This document shows, piece by piece, positions 1 to 9,657 of a stretch of DNA of 64,000 bases (position 1 is its first letter; each line of letters starts with the position of its first letter). The stretch is from Trypanosoma brucei gambiense DAL972 (lineage: Eukaryota; Euglenozoa; Kinetoplastea; Trypanosomatida; Trypanosomatidae). A program made the translations under genes and the position numbers. The stretch covers positions 1,371,691-1,435,690 of the forward strand of contig NC_026740.1 of NCBI RefSeq assembly GCF_000210295.1, in the 5' to 3' direction. The notes under the pieces were generated by a model that ran no database searches, had not been told where the DNA came from, and saw nothing but the letters and a program-made list of their open reading frames with translations.

Positions 1-1385
1 CAATCTTTGCTGGGTTGGCAAAGACTACTGTACACAAAACTAATAGAGTCCTGGTTAAAGTTTTTGTTCAATCCAGGCGTCACACAAGCGAGTGGAGGGA
101 AGTGAATCACCAGGTCGTCTGCTCGCGACCGCCGCGCAGTATCATCAATGCCTTTCCCGCACTTGATGATGCGGATGTGGTTAATGCGCTCAAAGGCAAA
201 ATGGGATTCATACAGTACAATGTGATCGTGAAAAAGGTCAATATCAACTATCTGCACATCGTCTCGGTGTGGCACAAGCTCCTTCCATTCAGCGTCCATG
301 CCATACTTGAGAACCACCTCCTCCCGTGCGTATACCACACGGTGATTTGGACCCCTGTCACCCACGACCATGAGGAAATGACCCATGTAGTGCTCCAGCC
401 AGTTCCAGCTTCCCTTGCCGGCAATCTCCACCGGCCGTGCATCGGGGAAGAAAGCTTGCATTTCACGTGGAATCTTTGGAAACGAAGCAGGCAACACAAG
501 GGCACTGCACTTCACTTTGGAGTCGGATGTGATCACTATGTAGGCGTTGTCCTTCGTTTTTCGAACATCAACAAAAAATTGCTCATCATCATCTCGGTAT
601 AGCTCCACGGGCGGTGGAAGAACACCGGGACGTATCTCCTGCATTATCACCGCATTTGGACGATTAAGCTCATTGGATTCTGTGAAGTAAAATTGGTTGT
701 CCGATCCAAACTCGATACTTACTATGTTGCGACCGCGGATCACATGGAAAAGGCTGGCGTTGTCGATGCTTCGCACATGACAAATGTAGCGGTCGCCTCC
801 CCCCACGGAAAGAGTATACGCTAGGTACTTTCCGTCCTGAGAAACACGGCAGACTCCCACATTACAATGGGCGTATCCAAAGTGTTGTTGCAGAGCGGAC
901 GGGTTGATCAGTTCCTCTGCGAGCAAATCCACTTCACCGAAACGCTTACGGTAAAACCCAATTGCATTGGGGTCACCGCCAGGGACAACACGTGTGAAAT
1001 AGATGTAATCACCTATTCGCTCCTCTCCTTTGTCAAACCCACCCTCACGACTGGTTATTACGACCTTCGCATCAAGTTCCGCCCACAAACGCGCTTTGTT
1101 GTGCTTGAAATCAAACTTGCTGTCAACCAGAGTAAAGTGCCGTTGCTCTTGCCGCACATAGCTCTGAGTGCGACGATCGAAGAGATCTTCCATGTACTTG
1201 AACGGATCTGGTTGGTCGTTTCTGCCATGCAGCAGAAGAGACTGTGGAACTTCCTCCGGTAACGGCCCGTCGAGGAACGTCAGCGGATATACGTTGCGTA
1301 CCTGCGGGAAAAAACGGTTCACGAGCCGCCTCCCAAACGCGTACATCGCATTGGATGTTGGAACCCACGGATAGAGTGCCGTCAT
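1..1385 (-). CDS. oligopeptidase B-like serine peptidase (family S9A), N-terminal part, cut by window edge
   Basis: Reading the minus strand from the ATG at 1385-1383 gives an uninterrupted frame of 461 codons that leaves the window at position 1, so the gene is partial at its 3' end. The translation starts MTALYPWVPTSNAMYAFGRR and contains an S9A-type entry segment (DPFKYMEDLFDRR, around residue 61) followed by beta-propeller-like sequence (GDYIYFTR, SQDGKYLAYTLS, GSWNWLEHYMGHFLMVVGDR). This is the non-catalytic propeller half of prolyl oligopeptidase/oligopeptidase B family proteins, which hydrolyse small peptides. The Ser-Asp-His catalytic domain would lie to the left of the window and cannot be judged. 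It is more divergent than classical trypanosome OPB, so an OPB-like paralogue is my best call. It is the third gene of the leftward array. Confidence 0.72.
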   Translation of the reverse strand, partial: MTALYPWVPTSNAMYAFGRRLVNRFFPQVRNVYPLTFLDGPLPEEVPQSLLLHGRNDQPDPFKYMEDLFDRRTQSYVRQEQRHFTLVDSKFDFKHNKARLWAELDAKVVITSREGGFDKGEERIGDYIYFTRVVPGGDPNAIGFYRKRFGEVDLLAEELINPSALQQHFGYAHCNVGVCRVSQDGKYLAYTLSVGGGDRYICHVRSIDNASLFHVIRGRNIVSIEFGSDNQFYFTESNELNRPNAVIMQEIRPGVLPPPVELYRDDDEQFFVDVRKTKDNAYIVITSDSKVKCSALVLPASFPKIPREMQAFFPDARPVEIAGKGSWNWLEHYMGHFLMVVGDRGPNHRVVYAREEVVLKYGMDAEWKELVPHRDDVQIVDIDLFHDHIVLYESHFAFERINHIRIIKCGKGIDDTARRSRADDLVIHFPPLACVTPGLNKNFNQDSISFVYSSLCQPSKD

Positions 1386-1835
1386 GGCCACCTCGTCTCT
1401 ACTGTCAAACAAAGAAACACGCAGGGATAAAAGTGATAAATGACATATATATATATATATGAAACTTATTGTCTGTCAGCACTCTACCACTGCTCTCTGC
1501 CGCTGGCACATAACGCAAACCAGACAAACAGGTACATAAAAAAAAATGTATGTTTGAGAAAGAGCAAAACGGCCCACTTGAACTCGAAGACAGCGCCGAC
1601 GCAGGAAGTCGATTCACGCGTATATAGCACAAAACCAATGCAGGAACCGGCTCGTTTGCCAAATCCCTGAAAAGTAAAAGGTCCCCCCATCCCTTAACAA
1701 CCAATTATCGACATCGCTGAGTAGATCCGGAATTGAAGAAGTGTCCGGCTAAATAAACGCACGTACGAAAAAAGGGTGAAGACGATAACCAAAACTAAAA
1801 TAGAAACCGATAGAAACTTTACATTACCAACAACT
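1386..1835. other. intergenic region with (AT)n microsatellite
   Basis: A 450-bp gap between two leftward genes. It holds an (AT)8-9 run at 1444-1460 and, read on the minus strand, T-rich sequence that would serve as the splice-acceptor region of the oligopeptidase gene and the 3' UTR of the upstream dehydrogenase gene. No coding potential is convincing. Confidence 0.6.
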
Positions 1836-3050
1836 TTACCTTGTCATCCTTGCCTGTATGTCAATTTTTTGCTGCGAGCGGTGCGACAAACCCAATAAAG
1901 ACCGACTCCGCCCCTCAAATGTAGGAAGCCAGTTCATCTTAAACCACGTAATGGTGTCATCCCAGCCTTCAGTAAACGATATTATTGGCTTATAGCCAAG
2001 ATCCCTTTCGGCCGCAGTTATACGAAACCATCGATGCATCGTCAAAACGAAGACGTTGAAAACATTGAGCTTAAACACAAATCCAAACATCCAGCCGACC
2101 AACTCTCCCGTCAGAGCAACAACATAGATCAACCAGAAACTGACGCGTATTTTTTTATGAATAGATACGAATCCCATTGCGACCACCGCTTTGTCCAGCT
2201 CATTCCAAAAAATGCAGTATGCATCGGGTTCGGGATGAGTGCTTCCATCAGTCACGATATAAAATTTACCCAGGATGGGTGAACCCTTGTACAACCCACG
2301 CTCCGCTATTATAAGGCCATGGGCATAATTGTCCACGTGCGTAAAGCATATCCTATTCTTTCCAGAGCCAAAAACACGCAGTTTCCCCGTTCCCGCAGCC
2401 TCCAGCATATTCGGCAGGAAAAGGTTGTCTCGTGGACCATAAACTTGGTGAGGTGCTACACTTACTGTTAAAAGGTCGTCACAAGATGCGGCAGTCACGG
2501 CTAGTTCTGCTTCCGCCTTAGTCTCAGCGTACATCTGCATGTAAGAATCCAACGGCAACTTTGGCATCTCATCTTCCGTAAGTCCATCAACGCATGGTCG
2601 GTGAAAAAGACCCCCCTTGAAGCGCGTGGACGGTGAGCTGCTCATCACAAGTTTTTTCACACCCAGCTGAAAGCACGCGCGAATGACATTCATTGTGCCC
2701 CCATAGTTCACCTTGCGGTACAACTCGCGCGGGTGAAATGGCCCAACAGCAGCCGCCAGATGCCACACACAGTCGGCACCCTCTAGAGCAACCAACACAT
2801 CGTTGTAGTTAGTAATATCCCCTACAACGTATTCAATGACAGGATGTTGCCACGCACTGACGGCGGACTCCATCGGTACGATATCAAAACTCACGACCCT
2901 CTCAGCTCCTCGCTCCACGAGCATTTCCACGAGCCGCGTGCCCACGAAACCTGTACCACCCGTAACAACACAGTTCTTTGGAACGGGTGGATAAACATTT
3001 GTTGATGTCTTCTTCTGCAGTGGGGAAAGGGCGGGGTTTAGTTTACCCAT
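1836..3050 (-). CDS. 3-beta-hydroxysteroid dehydrogenase/sterol-4-alpha-carboxylate decarboxylase-like SDR
   Basis: This 404-aa protein is an extended short-chain dehydrogenase of the 3-beta-HSD/NSDHL (Erg26-like) group. The Rossmann motif TGGTGFVGTRLVE is at residues 30-42, an acidic NAD-binding strand end (VVSFDIVP) follows, the catalytic Ser segment MSSSPS is at ~136-141, and the active-site YxxxK is Y174-AET-K178. HQVYGPRD is typical of the family. A hydrophobic stretch near residues 310-333 (VSFWLIYVVALTGELVGWMF) suggests membrane attachment, as in ER sterol enzymes. The family oxidises 3-beta-hydroxysteroids with NAD(P); the exact substrate cannot be read from sequence. The frame extends 30 codons upstream only from a TTG, so I use the ATG at 3050-3048. 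Confidence 0.82.
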   Translation of the reverse strand: MGKLNPALSPLQKKTSTNVYPPVPKNCVVTGGTGFVGTRLVEMLVERGAERVVSFDIVPMESAVSAWQHPVIEYVVGDITNYNDVLVALEGADCVWHLAAAVGPFHPRELYRKVNYGGTMNVIRACFQLGVKKLVMSSSPSTRFKGGLFHRPCVDGLTEDEMPKLPLDSYMQMYAETKAEAELAVTAASCDDLLTVSVAPHQVYGPRDNLFLPNMLEAAGTGKLRVFGSGKNRICFTHVDNYAHGLIIAERGLYKGSPILGKFYIVTDGSTHPEPDAYCIFWNELDKAVVAMGFVSIHKKIRVSFWLIYVVALTGELVGWMFGFVFKLNVFNVFVLTMHRWFRITAAERDLGYKPIISFTEGWDDTITWFKMNWLPTFEGRSRSLLGLSHRSQQKIDIQARMTR

Positions 3051-3345
3051 TTGGAAGGGTATTTTCAGAGGAAATGCGTCTAACGAAACTACAGAGGTAA
3101 GTGAACGTCTGAATGCGCAACTCTCTATCCCCTGAAACAACCTCTCACGACAGAATACTGCTTCCTAACGAAACAAAGGGTTGTCCTACTGAAAAGATTG
3201 GGGGCAAAAAAGTGAGGCATAACGAAGTTTTTATCGATGTCATTAGGTATAAGGGGGGAAAACTCAATTAGCCGCGGGCACTTGCCGTCTCCACACGAGA
3301 ATGCAGAGGATCACAGAAAATAACCAAACGTTATGTAGAGGTAAA

Positions 3346-4725
3346 TCACGCCGGATGATGTGTAGCTGCTATGCGTTCTAATGTGCAATACATTTTATTT
3401 TCCTCGTCCTCGCCTAGTAGATCAGAGAGAGTAGAAGTTGAGGGCAAAAACATCGGGCCCTCGTAAACATCGTCCCGTCCCCTTTTACGGTCAAAGAGCA
3501 TGCGCCCCACGACGGAAGCAGGAAGTCCCTTTATACTGGAGTTTTGTGTCACCGAAGTCAGCATTGCACTGCGGCACATCAGCGTCAACTTGTCACAATC
3601 ACGGCACGAGCTGCTCGCGTTAAAAAATGAAAGCTCCATAGGGATGGATTCAGTTAATGCACTATGCAAACTCGCCGCGACATTCTGGTACACAGTTTCC
3701 CCTCGCCTCATAATTTTATTCGGCTTAAAGGGGGTTGTTAAATTCCCATACCCGTCTACCAACCCGCCTTTTCGGCAGCCAGTCGGCAACAACGTTCCCA
3801 GCAACCGAGGGCAGAGGAATGGGGTATTGTCGGGTGCTGCATTGGCGTTAGACCCTATTAGGGAAGTGCACACAGCAGCTTCGTGCACAATTGGCCCAAT
3901 AAGACTAGCATAGGTCGCCTCACATTGAGCCGACACACGTACAGTTCTCTGCGCCCACGAGGAGTTTGTTACGTAATTGCCCAACGACCTCGCATCTTCG
4001 GGTGAATACACATGAAGGAGTACCAAATACTTCCATATGACTGGTTTTAGCACACATAAGGAACGCGAAGGGGACCTTTCGTTAGCACCTATAGTTATTA
4101 TTATAGCGTTTTCGTATGATATCTCCTTGCAAGCCGTAGCAGACTCCTCCACAACGAAGTAGCATCGTGGAAGAACGTCTTCCAACAACATTCCCACCTT
4201 TTCATTCAGAACGCTGGAAGAGCTAGCACGGATAATGTTACCCTCAGCCGATACTGTGTTTCGCACATAGCCCACGACTGCTTCATAACTGTCCTCAGCG
4301 GAGCCATCGCCAGTAACATGCTCCACAACCTCAGTCGACATAGGTAAGCACCAGCTTAGTGGTACGGGCGGATGTCCTAAACTGCAAATACATCCCAATT
4401 GCTGGTAAAGACATCGGCGATCTCTTGTTTTGGGGTACAGTGACGTCAAAAGCGTAATAGCAAACGCCTTGGATGAGGCACGGAAAGGTCCTAGGGGACC
4501 GCTATAAAGGTGTAGCATTTCCCACAGGGGTATGCAGACTGCAGTAGCCAGTGCAGGACCTTGGTCTCCACAGGACACTAAATCGCGGTGAACGGCGACC
4601 ATAAAGCGGTTATAGAGGTCAAGGAGCCGGAAAATAAGCCTCTTTGAGTCGCCGCCAGTTGTCCATTCAATTAGGTTACCGTTTATCTCATCGACCAATT
4701 GCTGAGCGTTGTCATTTTCACCCAT
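3346..4725 (-). CDS. hypothetical protein, first gene of the leftward array
   Basis: A 459-aa protein starting MGENDNAQQLVDEINGNLIE (ATG at 4725-4723; a six-codon extension begins with TTG and is ignored). I do not recognise a domain. Residues ~10-90 look helical (LIFRLLDLYNRFMVAVHRDL), the centre has alternating hydrophobic strands (ENAIIITIGANER; WKYLVLLHVYSPEDA), and the C terminus is acidic/polar (DLLGEDEENK). No signal peptide or membrane segment is obvious. It abuts the divergent strand-switch region, so its pre-mRNA is the 5'-most of the leftward transcription unit. Confidence 0.75.
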   Translation of the reverse strand: MGENDNAQQLVDEINGNLIEWTTGGDSKRLIFRLLDLYNRFMVAVHRDLVSCGDQGPALATAVCIPLWEMLHLYSGPLGPFRASSKAFAITLLTSLYPKTRDRRCLYQQLGCICSLGHPPVPLSWCLPMSTEVVEHVTGDGSAEDSYEAVVGYVRNTVSAEGNIIRASSSSVLNEKVGMLLEDVLPRCYFVVEESATACKEISYENAIIITIGANERSPSRSLCVLKPVIWKYLVLLHVYSPEDARSLGNYVTNSSWAQRTVRVSAQCEATYASLIGPIVHEAAVCTSLIGSNANAAPDNTPFLCPRLLGTLLPTGCRKGGLVDGYGNLTTPFKPNKIMRRGETVYQNVAASLHSALTESIPMELSFFNASSSCRDCDKLTLMCRSAMLTSVTQNSSIKGLPASVVGRMLFDRKRGRDDVYEGPMFLPSTSTLSDLLGEDEENKMYCTLERIAATHHPA

Positions 4726-6233
4726 ATCAAACCCGAGATACAAAAAGGAAAACGCCTTTTAATTCAGTACTCTTTCCTAAACCTGGCACATGCAAAAATA
4801 AAACACCGGAAACTCTAGAGCGCATATACCCCCGAATTATCATTAGTCGTAGTTAGAGTTAACACTTTTTTTAAAAAAAAAGGAATGGCTACAACACCAC
4901 CAAACAGTAGGGAGCATCGGCACACAAATCCCGTAGTGTGAGAACAATCAACACCGCGGATGAACAACGTTGTCAATCTCTTCCCCCCATCACCTCCAAA
5001 AAAAAAAAAGCAAACAACACCTAAACAAAAAAAGCGTGACTCTGTGTCCCCCAAACTATCTCAGTGGCACTTAAACAAATTTGAAAAGAAGACGATTGTA
5101 CACTGAAAGGGAGCGACCGTCTTCACATTTCTGTTGTTACATATTGAAATAGAACTAACCATGATTATTTTTAAAAAAAAATAATAATAACAAAAACAAT
5201 ATTAGCCTCGTATACACGCGGACGGTTGTAGGTAGAATCAAAAAACGCCATGACTGCACTAAATTGGGTAATACTACACGAATTCAGCGAAAGAAAATAG
5301 AAACAATATTGTTAAGGTAATAACACTAACGGATTCCACCATCACCACCGAGTACCAACAACAACGAAGCGCAAGGGACCACCTTCGAGCCAAATCATTT
5401 TAAAATTAACAGACGAAAGGCTCTTCACAAAATCATTTGAATTGGTTCATCTAAAGCGAATTCAAAATACAAACCATCTTTTTGGCCTTCTGACAATACT
5501 CCACAGCCTCACCTGCGTCCTGAGCGTCTCCGCTTGCACAATCCGGCTGGTATTTATTAAATTTCGCGCACGGAATAACGTTACCGCACCAAAATTTATT
5601 TGTTCCATAGTTTATCCACGGTTTGTGAAGCACATCGTTATATATGCTCAACTTAAAGTCGCTGGCGGAGCAACAAACAAAAGAAAAAATAGTTGACTTA
5701 AAAAAGGGGGAACAGAATCTGACCTCCCCAATGTCTCAGTCACATCGGAGTCAACCGCCTGGAAAATACACAGTTTTCTTTGAAATGCGTATAGAAAATT
5801 CGTGTGCTGCGTCAGCCCCCGCTGTAAGCTCTAAAAGAACGACAATGGCAACAAGCAATTTAGTTTGTAGCAAAATAAGTGGAAGATCGGCATGGACTAC
5901 ACAACAGTTAGGCAATACTCTATACCAGACGCGAAGTGGCTACAATATAGCACCGAAGGCGGCAACTGCGTGCGCATTTTTTTTTTAAGCAGCAAATACA
6001 ATAACGCATGTCACTTGTGATGTATGACTTTAAAAGAAGCTGAAATTCGGAGGAGGAACAATCAGTCCTCTAATAATCGCAACAAATTTAATAGGGGTAG
6101 TTGTTGCATCAGCTTTTCCGCATCAGTTGTAACAAATGTATGTACGGAGAGTCCAATCAGCGTTTGAACAGCAACTCACCCCCATTCCATAGTGCTCGGA
6201 AAAGACACTAAGGACGCAGCTTATCTAGCAAAA

Positions 6234-6260
6234 TCCCTTTTTTTTTAAAAAAAAAAGGGA
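6234..6260. repeat. A/T-tract palindrome tcccT9A10ggga
   Basis: T9 followed directly by A10, bracketed by tccc and ggga, makes a near-perfect inverted repeat without a loop. Similar shorter TnAn junctions occur at 4866-4882 (T7A10), about 5168-5181 and 13872-13884 within the same strand-switch region. Possible roles (nucleosome exclusion, terminator-like stem, simple slippage product) cannot be separated by reading. Confidence 0.5.
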
Positions 6261-8539
6261 CAAAAGAGGTTTTAAAGCCTAGGGTAGCAACAGCAGCCAA
6301 ACTAAACGCACGGATAACCGATATGACGGCAAGCTACCCGAACAGAAGCAAAGAGACGGAAATTTTTACATATCGTCACAATACCCCCTTCCTCAGCAAT
6401 GATTTGAATTTTAAATCAAAAAAACGTCCGGTACAGCACAAAGTAAAAAAGATGATAAAACTCCCCGCATGTGGCGGCAACGCAGTAACTACCTCGCCCA
6501 CCGAAATAATCAGCAAAGGCGTTCTATTTTATTTTTTTTTAATGCATACACAAGCACTTACACGAGGGAAGAGTACAATATTTAGCGAAAGACCGGCGGG
6601 ATACTAACAGGTAGAAGTCACCTGCAGAGGGGACACTGTCACCACTTGCACCAACGTTTTTTTTTTAAGGTATAGGAGAAAAAAAGGACATTTAATATTA
6701 CAACAGTATCTACTTATCACGACACCTTTGGGCACACCTTGGTATGGGACAAAAGGGGGGGTCAAAAATGTATGAAAAGCTTGTAGTTGAACAACACATC
6801 ACTAGCATCTATCCGGACCCCATATAGATCACATTTCCGAGCAAATTACCGCGCTAGTAACTACACATGTCAGTTTAGCATCACATATTTGATAGTCACC
6901 AAGCACGAACAGTTGAGGACAAATACTGTTGGATGGACCCCAATATACAGATATTTATTCACTAAAGAATAATAAGTTACAAGCGAATAAAAAGCATGTG
7001 GAAAGCTCCAACATGGCCTCATCCAACTTAATATGTCAGCTGAAGAGTAGTGGTAAACGAGGGTTTGCACCGCTAACATTAATAAGGAAACAACAACCAT
7101 GTCCCACAGAAGACCGAGGCTTTGCCTCTGGGGAGAGAGCAAGAGGGTAACGCCCGCGTGACTGTTTACAACTATTACAGTCAAGAAACGCACGAGCAGC
7201 AAAACCATCTAAACGAAGATAGATCAGTGTTACGCTCCCGTGAGAAAAATAAACTGCTACGGCGACATTCTCCCATTTCAACCACCCAAAGAGCCCATTC
7301 GTCCATCATGTCACCTGGTTGTCCCAAATACACCTGGAAAGCGAAACTTACAGCTGGGCATCAGCGGGTCACAAAGAAGGGAAAATCCACCAGAAACTGA
7401 AGGCCTCAACAGCACGTGGTTTACTCTAATGTCGTTCTGGCTACAATCAGACGATCAGTAATCAGCTATCAGATAGAAACGGAAGGAACAAATAGCGCTA
7501 AAAGCCCTACAGTTCCCTGTTTTCTCCACGTCGCAGCGAGCTACCCACTCCTGCACAGCGCGGATATTACACGCAACTACAGTACGTCACGAATGCCCCC
7601 GCACAAAAGAAAAAGTAGTAAGGGCGGTGAAAACGTCAAAGTATTTCTAACCCCATAATACGAACGCACAATCACTTCAACGAAAAATTGTTGACAAACC
7701 CTCATTATATCACGAAATGCGATTGTGCGATATAACACATTCCAAATATCGAATTAGTCTGCACAAAATTGCCCACCGTAAGTTGTATCAATTTTTTCCT
7801 CGCTGTTGCTACAGCAGACCATCGATTCCAAGTACGTTAATATGCGCACGGATAGCTGTCCATCCGGGTTTCAGTGAGGTGTTGCACTTGAACAAGTTCA
7901 CTTCCGGTCATCTTTCGATGACACAGAGCGGAATATCTGCATATTTAAAAAGCGTGAACAAGTAAGTAAAAAAGCCGAGCCGCCTCGGTGATGCGTGACA
8001 GTAGCGCGAACGTTAGTGGTTCGTTTCTTCTTCCGGTGATATTGATATTAAAATCCCAGAAAGATAATTCACGCTACAGCCAATCTTCCCTTTGCGCGGA
8101 CACCTTCATTACCCCATCAAAAAGATATTACACCGGTTAAATCGAAAGGGTTTGTAAAATCAACAGAACTTTTGCGAAGGGCGATAGGAACGGGAAGCAC
8201 ATCGACGAACATTCGCATAGAGGCAGTGATCAGACCCTTCGTAAGCTTCATAATCGCTAAGAAAGAGATGACACGCCTCTCCCTCGTTGTGCACAACCGC
8301 ACCTAGCACCACGAGATGCACGTACAGTTGTGGAGCGTATCGGCAGGGAAAATGACAGGCAGGCCCGGCACATGTACATTATAGCGCAGAAGGGAGGGGT
8401 GAAGCGGCACCCACCCAGCGCTCCACAGTTCCAGACCACGCAACGTTTGGACCCTTTCAAACAAAGGTCCCGTACCACAAAAACGTCCCACCCATCGCAC
8501 GCCGCATCGTGGTCGGCACCCACTGGCCCCAACTCATAC

Positions 8540-9621
8540 AACCTAAAGGATACCAACGCGCAGTACCGGGCTAAGCGAGGGCAAATTCCCCATACGCGGC
8601 ACATCTGCCGTTCTCGGTAAATACGGGCAGTACGTGCACAGGTTGTCAAGCACCCCTCCAGTCTTCAAGCGCAAAGAACAAAAACTTCGTTCCTCCTCCG
8701 CCGCAGCATTCCTACCGCGACGCCAGCAGCCGGCGCAGGGCGAACCTGCGGCAGCTGACCATCCCCCACGCCCCACGACAAGCTCCCATTCCACCACCAT
8801 GCGGCCATGCCCCAGTGGCACAACACCGACGGAACTGACGCACCCCCATTTTCACTGGCGAATTTCGAATGCACCAATGACGCGCCACGCACGGTGGCCT
8901 TTACAGTGTGAATCCGCTCCATCCTCCGGGAGAGAAGAAGGTGCACGGAGTGAGCAAACACCGCCGACCAAACTATCCGTCCCGAAACCTTCAGAGGCCT
9001 GAAGACAAGCATTTCTTGTTTTTTCGTGGTACTCCCCGCCTTGCACTACCACACCGTCCCGACAGCAACCCTCCGCGCATCTTGGTTGCCACACCCACCC
9101 TATTGAATGGAGGAGTCCCTATTGCGAGCGGTGAGCCTAAACTAACCGCACAGGTGGCCCCAAATGGGCAAAGCACGTTGTCGCATTTCCCCCTTCTTAA
9201 TATGTGTGTCTTTCCCTCCTTATACATGGCATTTGCTTTCGCTCACCCTGAAGGAGGGGTCCTTTTTCTTGGTCTCGCTTCTTATTGTTGTGTTTTGGTC
9301 AAATAGCGTTTTCCCGTGAGCGTACCACGTTGTAACACCATCCCTTCAAATCATTTAATCACTCATGCGTGCGATGTCCCGGAGGGCTCGATTTCTCTTC
9401 CATCACGCGGGATGACCCTCCCCTGACCACAAGCTGAACAAAACATCCTATTGCTTATTGCGCCTCAAGAGGTGATGGGTCGGCCGCGCCTTCTTCAGGA
9501 TGTCGCTACCGGTCCTGCTGGACAGCCCTCCGTCTACAATGCTCCCCGTCGGACCATGTAACATTTCCATCGTGCTTTTATCATTTATGAATGTTGAGAA
9601 TAACCACGGTCCGGCCTCGTA

Positions 9622-9657
<36 letters not shown>

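Noticed and set aside
15..602. Plus-strand open frame of 195 codons at the left edge, and others up to 1374
   Set aside because: They overlap the continuous minus-strand S9A peptidase frame that runs off the window and have no domain content.
4726..8100. Centromere in the left arm of the strand-switch region
   Set aside because: T. brucei centromeres on smaller chromosomes carry long AT-rich tandem arrays; I see no tandem array here.
8543..8821. RNase H domain of the retroposon remnant
   Set aside because: Only a faint likeness (ADVPRMGNLPS to the GVPRNE-AD pattern); not strong enough to call separately.
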